Positions 40,857 through 50,521 of a stretch of DNA of 64,000 nucleotides are shown here, piece by piece. Each line of letters starts with the position of its first letter. The first letter of the stretch is position 1. The stretch spans positions 124,001 through 188,000 of the forward strand of contig JAHDVF020000178.1 in NCBI GenBank assembly GCA_022606425.2, written 5' to 3'. A program made the translations under genes and the position numbers. The notes below the pieces were generated by a model. It saw only the letters and a program-made list of their open reading frames with translations, did no database searches and was not told the DNA's origin. The DNA comes from Lepidostoma basale. Lineage: Eukaryota; Arthropoda; Insecta; Trichoptera; Lepidostomatidae.

Positions 40857-41330
40857 TGTAACATACAAAATGGTCATAAGGTCGATCTTCACTTACGCAG
40901 CCCCAATCTGGGGCTATGTAGCTTCGAGTCACATATGAAAACTCCAAATCCTGCAAAATAAGGCTATTCGTTTATCGCTTGGTGCGCCTTCATGAACCAG
41001 GATCACACAACTGCACCTAGAATCGGGAATCCCCATGATAGATGAATTCATTCTGAAACTTGCCGAACGTTTTTACAAAGCACTCCCTTCACATCCTAAC
41101 CCCACAATAAAAGACCTCTCGAATTACGACCCAAACACCTCCAGCCGCCACAAGCGCCCAAAATCGATCCTCCTTCAGAGGAACACTCCGGGCCACACAA
41201 ATCATGCCCCCGCATAAACTAATAACCCACCAAATCACCTTTCAACAATGTTCCCATCAGACGTAAGAGGAATAGCTACATGAGCTGAACCTCTGTAAGC
41301 CAAAAGATTCAAGTCCAAGTCCTTTGTAAC
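40857..41330 (+). pseudogene. LINE-C (jockey-like) RT C-terminus, copy 1
   Basis: VIRSIFTYAAPIWGYVASSH, a stop, then KLQILQNKAIRLSLGAPS with another stop, then IPMIDEFILKLAERFYKALP and RHKRPKSILLQRN. PIFTYAAPIWG is the hallmark of jockey-clade RTs after the catalytic core. Two stops (near 40939 and 40994) separate it from the intact copy at 42.6 kb. Confidence 0.88.
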
Positions 41331-42065
41331 AAATCTAGAAAAGTAAACTCAAGTAGAAAATATAATTGATAAAAAAAAATCATAATTATAATTAATGTAA
41401 TAAAATAAACAGCCACTATATTTTATAATAAAAAAACTGCTAGAAGAAAAAGGAGTTTTCTTTGTTTTTAGAATAAATTAATGGTGGTCTTCGCCATCAC
41501 ACTTTGTTGGACGCTCTTACCTGCCGCAAGTAAAGGGAAATTTATGTGAACGTAATAGTTCTTCCTGGCTTAGTTAGCAAAGAAAAATGATACAAAAGAA
41601 AATAGAATGTAGGAGGTGACATCAATCACGTGACAGTACGAATAGTGTAGCCCTGGGGGTACACGATCCGCAGACCAAACAAGAAACAATACCAGAGTCG
41701 GGGTTATTTATCCCGCCATTACGGGAGCCGAGCCGGGATCTGGCGGGAAACGAGGTCGGCCGTGTTTTATTTTATATTCTTATTCCGAAATCAAAATTTA
41801 AATTCAAGCGCAGTACCTACCACACCAGCACACGTCATGTGCCGGGAATGGACTTAATGAAATGCACAGCAGGCGAATGCGCCGCGGAATTTGGTCGCCC
41901 GGGATTGCGAGGGTTTTACAGTTTTTCGAGTATTTTAAAACGTAAAAATATTTAACAACTTAAATTAATAAATTACTGTCGAAAAAATGTTTTGTTTGAT
42001 TCCAGACCTTAGCAGCTATATGGATAGGGAAAACCGAATAAGGTGATGCCAACCTTATGAACCAA
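41331..42065. other. Single-copy DNA with a GC-richer block
   Basis: At 41625-41930 the sequence is richer in GC (GGGAGCCGAGCCGGGATCTG, GAATGCGCCGCGGAATTTGG) with no recognisable content. It may be conserved host DNA. Confidence 0.35.
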
Positions 42066-42078
42066 GGACTATAAAATA

Positions 42079-42563
42079 AAAACAAATTAATTAACCATCA
42101 CGCCGTCTCATCGAAGGGGTAGGCAGAAAGAATGGACTGCCACACTTTTCTTTCCTGACATATTTCTCTCGTTTCCTCGACATTCATAAATCGTGTCATG
42201 CACGCGCGTCGATTTCTCTGACTCCTCACATGGCCGACATTCAATATTTGATTTATTTGATCGTGCAACGTATTCCTCGGTCTTCCTCTATTTCTGGTTA
42301 CATTTACATCGTTATCATACAATTTTTTACCATTCTTTCTTCATTCATTCTTTCCATATGTCAAACCATCTTAATGATCCTTTCATAATTTTGTTCATAA
42401 CACCATCATTCACACCGCATTCACTTCTTATATTTTTATTCGACACTCTATCATACACACATTCGTCTAAGAGATCTCGCATTTATTCTACTTTTCATTC
42501 TTCTTTTGCCAGTTGCATGCTTCGCTTCCATACATAAGGGTTGGTAGAAGAACACCATAGCAA
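42079..42563 (-). pseudogene. LINE-A fragment with 11-bp duplication
   Basis: Antisense from a worn tail to VLLPTLMYGS at 42560. Frame breaks lie near 42324 and 42360 and the ENIRS/VYDR stretch is deleted. ACTATAAAATA occurs at 42068-42078 and 42564-42574. Confidence 0.85.
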
Positions 42564-42589
42564 ACTATAAAATATTATATTTAAATTGT

Positions 42590-43215
42590 TCCTTGGACCA
42601 AAACAATCAAATACCTTGGGGTTACCTTGGATTCTAAGCTGACATGGAGGCCACACATTACAAATAAAGTCAAAGCCGCGTCAAAAGCAATCTCAGCCCT
42701 CTACCCAATGTTAGCTAGAAACAGTAAACTAAGCATCGACAATAAACTCCCGATATACAAAACGGTTATAAGGCCGATCTTCACTTATGCAGCCCCAATC
42801 TGGGGCCATGCAGCTTCGAGTCACATACGAAAACTCCAAATTCTGCAAAATAAACCTATCCGTTTATCGCTTGGTGCACCTTCGTGGACCAGGATCACAC
42901 AACTGCACCTAGAATCGGGAATCCCGATGATAGATGAATTCATTCTGAAACTTGCCGAACGTTTTTACAAAGGACTCCCTTCACATCCCAACCCCACAAT
43001 AAAAGACCTCTCTAATTACGACCCAAACACTTCCAGCCGCCACAAGCGCCCAAAATCGATTCTCCTTCAGAGGAACACTCCGGGCCACACAAATCATGCC
43101 CCCGAATAAACTAACAACCCACCAAATCACCTTCCAACAATGTTCCCATCAGACGTAAGAGGAATAGCCACATGAGCTGAACCTCTGTAAGCCAGAAGAT
43201 CCAAGTCCAAGTATA
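42590..43215 (+). mobile_element. LINE-C (jockey-like) RT C-terminus, copy 2
   Basis: An open frame of about 170 residues ends at 43109: KTIKYLGVTLDSKLTWRPHI (the YLGVxLDxxLxWxxHI motif E region), TVIRPIFTYAAPIWGHAASS, LQILQNKPIRLSLGAPSWTR, IPMIDEFILKLAERFYKGLP and RHKRPKSILLQRNTPGH. About 105 bases of 3' UTR follow, ending near CCAAGTCCAAGT. The 5' two-thirds of the element is missing; within this part there is no stop. No clear poly(A). Confidence 0.9.
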
Positions 43216-43390
43216 TTTAAATTCAGTAATAATAAAAACAAAAGTGCCAATTTTTCAAACGTTATATATAAATATGTCAGCTATAATACATGTTAAAAAC
43301 CATTGTATTCAATATGAATATTCTTGAATACCTGTAATACCAATATTAAAATTCAGTAAATTTTACATAAATATTTGAAGATTATTTTTG

Positions 43391-43858
43391 TATAGAATCA
43401 TGGAACTGGCAAAAGAAGGATGAAAGTAGAATAAATGCAGTTGAAATGAGATCTCTTAGAAGAATGTGTGGATACTCTGTGTATGATAGAGCGCCGAATG
43501 AAAATATAATAAGTGAATGCGGTGCGAATGATGGTGTCATGAACAAAATAATGAAAGGATCATTAAGATGGTTTGGACATATTGAAAGAATGAATGAAGA
43601 AAGAATGGTAAAAAAATTATATGTTAATGATGTAAATGGAACCAGAAATAGAGGAAGACCGAGGAAAACGTGGCACGATCAAATAAATCAAATATTGAAT
43701 GTCGGCCATCTGAGGAGTCAGAGAAATCGACGCGCGTGCATGACACGATGTATGAATGTTGAGGAAGCGAGAGAAATGTGTCAGGAAAGAAAAGTGTGGC
43801 AGTCCATTCTTTCTGCCTACCCCTTCGGGGAGACGGCGTGATGGTTAGTTAGTTAGTT
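43391..43858 (+). mobile_element. LINE-A fragment with an intact C-terminal frame
   Basis: From SWNWQKKDESRINAVEMRSL at 43400 the frame is unbroken to PFGETA at 43841, followed by (TTAG)n. It is one of the cleanest copies and close to the family consensus for the last 146 residues. It starts, like many others, at the NWQKKDES segment. Confidence 0.92.
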
Positions 43859-43889
43859 TATCATGTTTACTACCCCTGATGTGTATGAA

Positions 43890-44060
43890 TATAAAGTTAC
43901 TCGGTTTGCAAGTGTCACCAGTCTGTCGATGCCAGCGAGCCTGGCGAAATCTAAAACCTGGAAGTAGCTAAAAAGCATCGTTTTATTTAATTATTATTTT
44001 AAATGAACTTCTATCAAGAGATTTCAGTAAAATCATTTGATTAACTTAAATTAATATTAG
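43890..44060 (+). repeat. HH8 repeat
   Basis: GTCTGTCGATGCCAGCGAGC, CTGGCGAAATC, then TTAATTATTATTTTAAATG and TATCAAGAGATTTCAGTAAA. Core: CUGUCGA, U, GCCAG/CUGGC stem (5 bp), GAAA; A6 is U. Confidence 0.6.
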
Positions 44061-44205
44061 TAATACGTTGGCTTAAGTTACCTAATGAATGTATGAAATT
44101 TCAAACAGAGACCAAATTTGCTTTGGAACGACAATACTTCAAACGATATACTCAAGTGATATTCAACGTCGAAAGGATCTGACATGATTCAGACAGAAGA
44201 ACCTG

Positions 44206-44455
44206 TAGACCTTCGTAGCAGAGTGGTAAGAGCTCCGACTTCCATACCGAAAGCCCTGGGTAGGATTTCCAGCGTTCGCAATGTGATTATTCACACTGTC
44301 TTTGGTCTGGCGTAGAATTCACGTGACAATAAAATGGCGATAGATTAGCTACCTACCAGTCCTACCACATGTCACGAGAATCAATATAATAGCTTAAAAC
44401 AAATTGTATACAGTATTTGAGTTCGAATGACCTGTTGTATATAAATAAATAAATA
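44206..44455 (+). repeat. SINE-1
   Basis: ACCTTCGTAGCAGAGTGGTA (box A), then a damaged box B, then ATGTGATTATTCACACTG, TTCACGTGACAATAAAATGG and TGAGAATC-like body sequence to ACCTGTTGTATATAAATAAA. The end is an AAAT-rich tail. Confidence 0.8.
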
Positions 44456-44459
44456 AAAT

Positions 44460-44848
44460 AATAAAATAAGAAGAACCCCGACACGAAAAACCTTAACACG
44501 TGGATATGATTAGCGATCTTTTTGTGGTGTGACGTTTTTATATACTTGAAATTAAAATTACATTGTACAGTACAATGGCTAACCGATTTGACCAATCTAA
44601 ACAAATAAAAACCTCGATAAGTCATAATCACTAGAAAAACGATAACGTGTTACGTCTGGAAGAAACGTTAAAAAATATTTTTTCAGCACTGACTAATGGC
44701 AAAATATTATCAAACACGATATTAAAACGTTCTAAAGAGTTATAACAACAAAACTAAAACACGCGGGAATTTTTTTATACTTTGGCTAACCTTTCATTCA
44801 TGATATTTTTTTAGTTTTAACCAAAATAATGTAAGTAGTTATCAACTT
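44460..44848. other. AT-rich DNA, nothing recognised
   Basis: No feature is supported here. Confidence 0.35.
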
Positions 44849-44884
44849 ATTGAACGCTAAGGCATTAACACTGTGGAATTCCAT

Positions 44885-45058
44885 GTGTATTTTCTTTTGC
44901 TGTTGTATTGCTATGTGTGTACGGCGGGACATCGAAGGAGTAAGTCCCGCATGGACGGGGGACGGGCCTAGGGAGTGCATGAGTGAAGCTGTTATAGGCG
45001 CCGCTGCGCCTATAACAGCTTCGGGTAAGCGGAAGGAGCCCTCTATGGCTCGGCCATT
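44885..45058. mobile_element. Hairpin repeat P, copy 1, with 13-bp duplication
   Basis: The 174-bp insert holds GTAAGTCCCGCATGGACGGG, GACGGGCCTAGGGAG and a 17-bp perfect hairpin (arms 44985-45001 and 45006-45022, starting GAAGCTGTTATAGGCGC). TGTGGAATTCCAT flanks it exactly (44872-44884 and 45059-45071). It has no poly(A) tail. Other copies: 47.04 and 47.75 kb. The flank itself (GTTAACACTGTGGAATTCCA) is part of another repeat seen reversed at 55990. Confidence 0.8.
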
Positions 45059-45074
45059 GTGGAATTCCATAGTA

Positions 45075-45264
45075 ATATAATATAATAATAATAATAAATT
45101 GGATGATTTATAGAGCGCCCTTTTTATGAATTAATCATCTCAAGGGCGCTGTAACTCCATTTTATGAACTAGTTAAAGATAAACATTTTAGTTAAAGTGA
45201 ACATTTTGGTTCAAAATAAATAATAATAAAAAATAGATAAACAATAAAAAATACATATATTTAG
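45075..45264. other. AT-rich DNA
   Basis: A short ATA/ATAAT run follows repeat P; nothing else is recognised. Confidence 0.35.
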
Positions 45265-45269
45265 AAAAT

Positions 45270-45458
45270 TTAAAATAACAATCCACAAAATATTTTAAAA
45301 ATATTAAAAAACACGACAGGTTTCGGAGGATACCTCCATCTTTCCATGTTTAGTTTTTATTATACTATTACACCTGAAGATGGGAGGTAAGCCTCCGAAA
45401 CATGTCGTGTTTTTAAATAAATAAAAATTATAATTTGTGGATTAAACATTGTTAATTT
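45270..45458. repeat. HH3 fold-back element
   Basis: ACAATCCACAAAATATTT and ATAATTTGTGGATTAAAC are the inverted ends. Each arm carries a ribozyme-like core, on opposite strands: minus at 45352-45308 (mutated) and plus at 45369-45411. The element is about 190 bp and non-coding. Confidence 0.75.
45369..45411 (+). ncRNA. Hammerhead-like ribozyme (HH3), all core bases present
   Basis: Stem I: ACAC (45370-45373) pairs with GUGU (45107+300, i.e. 45407-45410). Core CUGAAGA (45374-45380), extra UG, stem II GGAGG/CCUCC (45383-45387 with 45392-45396), GAA (45397-45399), ACAUGU (45400-45405), C17 at 45406. C3, U4, G5, A6, G8, A9, G12, A13, A14, A15.1, U16.1 and C17 all fit. Position 7 is free to vary in hammerheads. 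Stem III would be one pair or a dimer through the palindrome ACAUGU. Confidence 0.65.
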
Positions 45459-45459
45459 C

Positions 45460-46740
45460 AACTTCCTAAGTAAAAGTAGTTATCTTTTGCAAAATAGAAT
45501 ATGGAAAAAAATATTTTTATACCCATATCGATAAAAATGTGTTTGCAGCACATTTACTAGAAAGCGAAATTTGATAATATTTCATAATATATCATATTTT
45601 ATTATTACAGTCAATAAATCACTAAATTCGACATAAATACCCGTTTTTCTTTATTTATCTGAATATAACGTTTTTTTTTTACTAAAAATGTGTCTAATAA
45701 ACTAGCAGTAAAAGAAACAGTTAAACCAAAATTTTTAATATACTCGTATATATTTGTAAACTAAAGCCACTAGCGATGGTTTGTTTACTATAATAGGTAG
45801 ATGGGAATGTGGAGTGTAGGGTACATCAAACATATGTATAAAATTAAAATATTCTACAAAAATATTAGTAGATATACCGTGCAATGAAGGGTTTATATAA
45901 ACCACATACGAGCAAATCGTGAAATAAAGTTTCCCGAGGAATTTTACTAGTGCGCGCAATGGTCTAATTCCCAAACATCAATATCCGCATAGAAAAATCA
46001 AAGCGATAAGTAAAAAGCTCAATAATTTCAAATAAAAAATATGTGAGCGCTATAGGAATGTGAAATATATTTACTCCGTGCCCTTTGAAAAGTATGGGAG
46101 GGAGGAGTCACTCATACTAGAAACTGGGGATGCACGTAAGTAAATCGCACCTATTAAGTTTCATTGTGCTAGTCTGATTCGTGGATTGTGTCACGTGATA
46201 GGAACGAACGCACCATGGAGGTAAAATATGATGGTGTCGCAAATAAGCGACTTAATAGCAAAAAATGGAATTGAAATAGCTAATGAAAATGTACGTACAA
46301 CAAAAATTGTATTTTAAATTCGTTCTTGTAAAAAGCTGATTGAATCAGATAGTGTAAGATGTTTAAATGCCAGCAATTGCCTCTATAACGCAAGATAACG
46401 CAGGATTAATTAAAATAAGAAAAACTAAAACTAGACTGAAATTCAGAGTGTTTATTAAAACCTGGTTACCCAAAATATTAGACTTATAAACTAAAAAAAC
46501 AAGATCACACCGTTTCCCTGCTGAAATAGGGAGAAGAAATGACTATCGTACTCCTTTATTATGATAAAAAGAATCCTGCCGAATGAGGTTAAAACGGCAG
46601 ACCTCACTTGAATAGTTTAAGGCAACAAGCGAGGGAAAAGACTTGAGTGGAAAATATTCTCGAGTCCCTATGCACCACGGGGTATAGAGGAAAAGAATAT
46701 ACAAAAAAAAATATGTTTAAGCAAAAAATTGACTTTACTC
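45460..46740. other. AT-rich single-copy DNA
   Basis: Nothing is recognised in about 1.3 kb. A 79-residue open frame on the minus strand (45735-45974) looks like chance. Confidence 0.4.
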
Positions 46741-46744
46741 TGCC

Positions 46745-47038
46745 TCACCACAACAACGCGCACCCGAAGTGGAAAGGCTGGACGAATGGAAGAGAGGTTA
46801 TGGATCTCAACTAGTTGGAACCCAAGAAGGCTTTACCAGGCTGAGCTGCAAGGTGGGCCTGGATGACACTGAACCGACTGCGTGCACGCGTTGGCAGATC
46901 CAGGGACAACTAGGCAAGATGAGCGATTCTTCGTGGCGAAGGGATACACTGCACGTGCGGCGCTGAGCAATTTATGCTGCACAAAACGCAGTACCCTAAC
47001 TGCGGAGTCACCTGCACCGAAGAGGACCTGGCTCGACC
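46745..47038 (+). pseudogene. LINE-L RT C-terminal region, 5' piece
   Basis: Across frames: KWKGWTNGREV-like residues, then CTCGA, QFMLHKTQYPNCGVTCTEED and LARP. A C-x-C-G...L..CP.C...C..EDLA pattern ends several insect RT proteins. The frame is broken. It is cut by repeat P and continues at 47346. Confidence 0.65.
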
Positions 47039-47345
47039 TCCCGCTGTTATGTACCCATGTGATAGTTTCCAGTATTTCTGTTTTGTTTAATTTTATTTTG
47101 TATTGTGTTTATTGAATAAATTTACATTTCGGCGGGACATTGAGGAATTGGATAGTTTAAATGCGGCCTGGGTCGCTCTTGTTTTTCTTTAATCAAAAAA
47201 ACCCAGTAACGTAAGTCCCGCAAGGACGAGGAACGGGCCTAGGGATTGATAGAACAAAGCTGACGAAAGGCAACGTCCGCCTATAACAGCTTCGGGAAAG
47301 CGGTGGGACTCCTCTAAGTCCCTATGACATTTAAAAAAAATAATA
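47039..47345 (+). mobile_element. Hairpin repeat P, long copy, inserted in LINE-L
   Basis: A 307-bp insert: TGATAGTTTCCAGTATTTCT, CGGCGGGACATTGAGGA, AAGTCCCGCAAGGACGAGGA and CCTATAACAGCTTCGGG, ending in TTTAAAAAAAATAATA. ACCTGGCTCGACC flanks it exactly (47026-47038 and 47346-47358). An A-rich 3' end with a 13-bp duplication is what LINE-driven retroposition leaves, so this looks like a SINE. Confidence 0.8.
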
Positions 47346-47417
47346 ACCTGGCTCGACCATCCAGAAGCGCTGTTCGGTTGGTGGACTTCTGTGCCAACGT
47401 ATAAAGACACTACTACC
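47346..47417 (+). pseudogene. LINE-L RT C-terminus, 3' piece
   Basis: NLARPSRSAVRLVDFCANV and a stop (TAA at 47402), in the frame that completes EDLARP... of the upstream piece. EDLAxPTxNAVxVADFWA is a common end of insect RT proteins. Confidence 0.7.
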
Positions 47418-47427
47418 ATTGACACTA

Positions 47428-47508
47428 GGAAGAAGACTGATATGAGGGAGGCGGGAAAATGTTCGTACTTAACATTTTCCCGCCTCCTTCATACACAATC
47501 TTCTTCCT
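47428..47508. repeat. Inverted repeat
   Basis: GGAGGCGGGAAAATGTT (47447-47463) pairs exactly with its reverse complement at 47470-47486. The flanks GGAAGAAGA and TCTTCTTCC extend the arms to about 36 bases with mismatches. Confidence 0.85.
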
Positions 47509-47509
47509 G

Positions 47510-47745
47510 TTTTAAAATTTTGTTTGTTATATATTTGTCCTATTGTGTATTGTGTATTAATGTGTGTTTTATATAATTTTAATGTGTTTTTTACTAATTT
47601 AAGGTGTGTTTTATATAATATTTACTTCTGATTTTATTTAATAATAAAGATATGTGAGGCCGCGCGGGAGATATATAAGGTTAAAAGAATAGATTAAATG
47701 TGGTCTGTCATCCTTTTGATTGATGACAAGAAAAGACTAAATTAA
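47510..47745. other. T-rich DNA
   Basis: TGTGTTTTATATAAT-like units occur twice near 47560-47620. Nothing else is recognised. Confidence 0.35.
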
Positions 47746-47862
47746 ATTTACGTAAGTCCCGGATGGACAAGGAACAGGCCTAGATAGTGCAGCGAGACTG
47801 ACGAAAGGGCGTCGCTGCGTCCTATAACAGTCTCGGGTGGTGGTGGGCACCTTATCTGTGAT
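47746..47862 (+). repeat. Hairpin repeat P, copy 3
   Basis: GTAAGTCCCGGATGGACAAG, CAGGCCTAGATAGTGCAG and CCTATAACAGTCTCGGG. More diverged; the flanks are not shared. Confidence 0.7.
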
Positions 47863-47869
47863 ATTTCGG

Positions 47870-48250
47870 ATTCGACGGTTAGTAATCAACCGGCTTCATT
47901 TTAATTGCGTTGGTGCACTTTGCCTTTCTGCATCTCGGCTCCGCTCCGGTGCGAAATAAGTTTCAGTTCGCCGCGATATTTGCGAGAGCGCCGCAATATT
48001 GCACGCGAGAGCTGCGGAACTCATTTTGCCTGAAAGTTTTATATTTGTTTAGAGGACCAGTGGGTGTCGGTATAAATATTTATCGCGGTACACGCGCTCC
48101 TGCGCAATGAGAAAAGCCAGATACCATTTAAGCGTCAAAAGAAAGCAGTAACCACGTGCTGATGTACGTAAAATAACTTTAGTAATCATATTTAGCTTTT
48201 GAAGTCACTTAAAGCACAAGGGCTAAAATAAAAAAATAAATAGTTTACTA
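47870..48250. other. GC-richer single-copy block
   Basis: At 47880-48110 there are several CpGs (CGCGGTACACGCGCTCCTGC) and a 66-residue open frame on the plus strand, MVHFAFLHLGSAPVRNKFQF onward. I do not recognise it. It could be host exon or promoter DNA. Confidence 0.3.
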
Positions 48251-48251
48251 A

Positions 48252-48370
48252 CTAACTAAGCATCACGCCACAAACAGGAGATATCCATCTCACACTCACA
48301 CTCTTCTGTCGAAACATATTTACTTCCTCAACATTCAAACAGCGTCGAGCATATCATCAAGCATAAGTTT
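48252..48370 (-). mobile_element. LINE-A-like 3' end, badly degraded
   Basis: TAACTAACTAAGCATCACGCC is followed by weak antisense matches to the C-terminus (TTCCTCAACATTCA). Very diverged. Confidence 0.5.
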
Positions 48371-48427
48371 ATTCATATCCCTTGCATGAAACTTTCATTT
48401 GTTCATATATTTGAGATAATTAATTAA

Positions 48428-48800
48428 CTAACTAACCATCACGCCGTCTCACCGAAAGGGTAGGCAGAAAGAATGGACTGTCACACTTTAACTCCATCCT
48501 TGTCTTTTCGCCCCGCGGGAGACGCGGTGTGTTGGGTTGCGAACCTCATCGCCACCAATAGGCATCTCCCGCGCGCACATCGATTGTCCAACATCCACAA
48601 AAAAATCTAAAACAAATAATATAAAATCCAATGATATAAAATAAAATAACAAAATAAAAACAATTTAACAAAAAACGATATTTTTAGATGGTGCACATAT
48701 TGTATATTTAATTTATGTTCCACGTATCCAGTTTTTTTTTTAATTAGCAGTAATTAGGCACTTAAAACCAACCAACACCAGCAAGAACTTAAAAATAATA
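48428..48800 (-). mobile_element. LINE-A-tailed chimera, second long copy
   Basis: Antisense: (TTAG)n tail, LINE-A hairpin (CTCACCGAAAGGG), GGACTGTCACACTTTA, the GCGGGAGACGCGGTG block, GGTTGCGAACCTCATCGCCA, then the AT-rich body and CCAGCAAGAACTTAAAAATA. It is collinear with 28425-28965 but lacks that copy's internal duplication. Confidence 0.82.
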
Positions 48801-48861
48801 TTGAATGTATTATCATCATGTATTATTATTATTTAATAATATTTATTAGTTCTTACTGTTA

Positions 48862-49200
48862 TGTAGCGTCCACATAATGTTGTAAACAAGCTCTCCACAG
48901 GGGTCACCTTTGTGGAGCCCACAGTTGGTGTGGCATCCACAGTAAACACCATTTTCGTTCAATAGGTCCGCACTCCACCGATACGATCCCGCTACGCAAC
49001 TGCCCTTGACTGGTGGAATGTGGAGCGCCCACATTGTGGAATCCGTGTTTACAACGGCGGGATCCACACGCTACTATGCGCGTCCGTCCACAAAGGTTGT
49101 TAAGGGTCAAACAAAATTTTGTTTCAAACAAGTGTCTACAAAGTTTTAAACCGCCGGTGGAGACCGATGTGGAGAGCTTGTTTTAAACAGTGTGCACGGC
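48862..49200. mobile_element. MITE with nine TGTGGA/TCCACA motifs
   Basis: AAACAAGCTCTCCACA (48884-48899) is the exact reverse complement of 49168-49183, with weaker inverted similarity outward. TGTGGA or TCCACA occurs nine times in about 320 bases. Repeated subterminal hexamers of this kind are binding sites for a transposase in several DNA transposon groups. No coding content. Confidence 0.65.
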
Positions 49201-49295
49201 TTTTAAAAAAAAAATTGTTGGTACTTATAACAAATAGACCAGGTTAATTTTTAAATTTGAATTATTGTATCGAATTTTAAATGCGTTTTTATTAA

Positions 49296-49535
49296 CCACT
49301 TAATGCTCGGGTTTTTTATTCACAAAAATAGAACCAAAAATATCAGGTGATTTTGTTATTTATTTAGAGAATTTACATAATTTAAAAGTTGTCCAATTCA
49401 AAAAATAGACGAATTCAGATTGTTAGTTTACCTTATTTAACGCAAAGAAGTGGAAACGCGCGAGCAGTGCTCGGGTTGGCGCGATACGATACATGCGCCG
49501 CGCGCGAACACTGCTCGTTCAAAAGCATTAAGTGG
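49296..49535. mobile_element. piggyBac-like MITE
   Basis: TTAA (49292-49295) CCACTTAATGCT ... AGCATTAAGTGG TTAA (49536-49539). A TTAA duplication and termini starting CC fit piggyBac elements, which excise and insert at TTAA. Near each end lie copies of CACTGCTCG / CGAGCAGTG. It is 240 bp, non-coding, and needs a transposase from elsewhere. Confidence 0.8.
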
Positions 49536-49555
49536 TTAATCTTTCTTTATTCAGT

Positions 49556-49640
49556 TTTTATTATATTTTTACACCTGAAGATGGAGGTATCCTCCGAAAC
49601 ATATCGTGTTTTTTAATTTTTTTTTAATAAATAGTGAATT
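49556..49640 (+). repeat. HH3 repeat, right half
   Basis: ATTTTTACACCTGAAGATGG, AGGTATCCTCCGAAAC and a poly(T)-rich end. Only the plus-strand arm of the fold-back remains. Confidence 0.7.
49570..49610 (+). ncRNA. Hammerhead-like ribozyme (HH3)
   Basis: Stem I: ACAC (49571-49574) with GUGU (49606-49609), core CUGAAGA (49575-49581), extra U, stem II GGAGG-UAU-CCUCC (49583-49595, 5 bp), GAA (49596-49598), ACAUAU, C17 at 49605. All twelve core positions fit. One change (G to A) breaks the stem III palindrome but keeps the A-U closing pair. Confidence 0.65.
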
Positions 49641-49914
49641 AAACAAAGTAATGCGCTAATGGCGGGGTAGCCTTTCACATTGTGTTAAAAAGATGTTCTG
49701 CTTAATGCTTAATAAACATAAATCTCCATAGATGGCGTTAGTATGTAGATTATATATAGAGTAATCTTAAAAAGATAAACATATGTAATCAAAATCTTCA
49801 TAGATGGCGCATTGAAACTGACATGTGAAATCTGGTGTAGGACTTTAACACATACACAACTTCCAAAAATTTGTCAGACATGGTCATAACAAATGTGGAA
49901 TGGGGAATGTTGTA
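49640..49914. other. AT-rich DNA
   Basis: ATAGATGGCG occurs twice, near 49728 and 49800, in similar surroundings. Otherwise nothing is recognised. Confidence 0.35.
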
Positions 49915-49990
49915 ATTACATAAAACGTGCGTTTAACCCAACCAATGACAGATCATAAGTCCTGTAAACACCTTGATCAACCATATTCAG
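49915..49990 (+). repeat. Dispersed repeat U, copy 2
   Basis: ATTACATAAAACGTGCGTTT and AAGTCCTGTAAACACCTTGA match 34375-34455. Confidence 0.7.
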
Positions 49991-50130
49991 TTTTCAATTT
50001 GCATCTTCGTCTCTATTGAAATACAATTAAATCATAAACAAAGTTATTTTCAATAATATAAGTATATAAATATAACTCTACAGATGAATTCAAAATATAT
50101 TCGTATAGCGGAAGAGAAGCTAAAACTGTT

Positions 50131-50138
50131 TATATAAA
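50131..50138 (+). promoter_or_regulatory. Candidate TATA box
   Basis: TATATAAA lies 32 bases before an initiator-like TCAAGTCAGG (50163). This is the usual spacing of TATA and start site in insect genes. Only weak evidence by itself. Confidence 0.3.
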
Positions 50139-50162
50139 ACGGCAGTACAAAGCCTCAGAGAG

Positions 50163-50297
50163 TCAAGTCAGGCGACTAACGATGATGAATGAACTGCAGA
50201 GGCGTCAATCCCGGCGACACATCCATCTCCACTTGCAGCGAACATTAGACAACACCGTCTCCGAGTTAGTCTCGGCGAAAATAGTTATCTATCAAAC
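50163..50297 (+). other. Candidate first exon of a host gene
   Basis: After the TATA/initiator pair, ATGATG at 50182 opens a frame of 38 codons (MMNELQRRQSRRHIHLHLQR onward) up to a strong splice-donor match AAAC|GTGAGT at 50298. The frame would stop at TGA 50299 if unspliced. Base composition is less AT-rich than the flanks. The peptide is not recognised; the exon could also be untranslated or a chance pattern. Confidence 0.3.
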
Positions 50298-50521
50298 GTG
50301 AGTAATACAGTTACACAGTACAAAAGCTTGGCGAGAACGCGATCACAATACAAGGAGGGTGCCATATGTATCAGTAATCGACCGGCAATAGTCCAACACG
50401 TATAATGCATTTATGCAAACTTATTTTGTTCTAATCGATTCTACGTGCATTTACATCATGGTCGATCTATATCTGTTGAGTACTCGTACATAAATATGTT
50501 AAGTGGTACGAAAATAAATAT

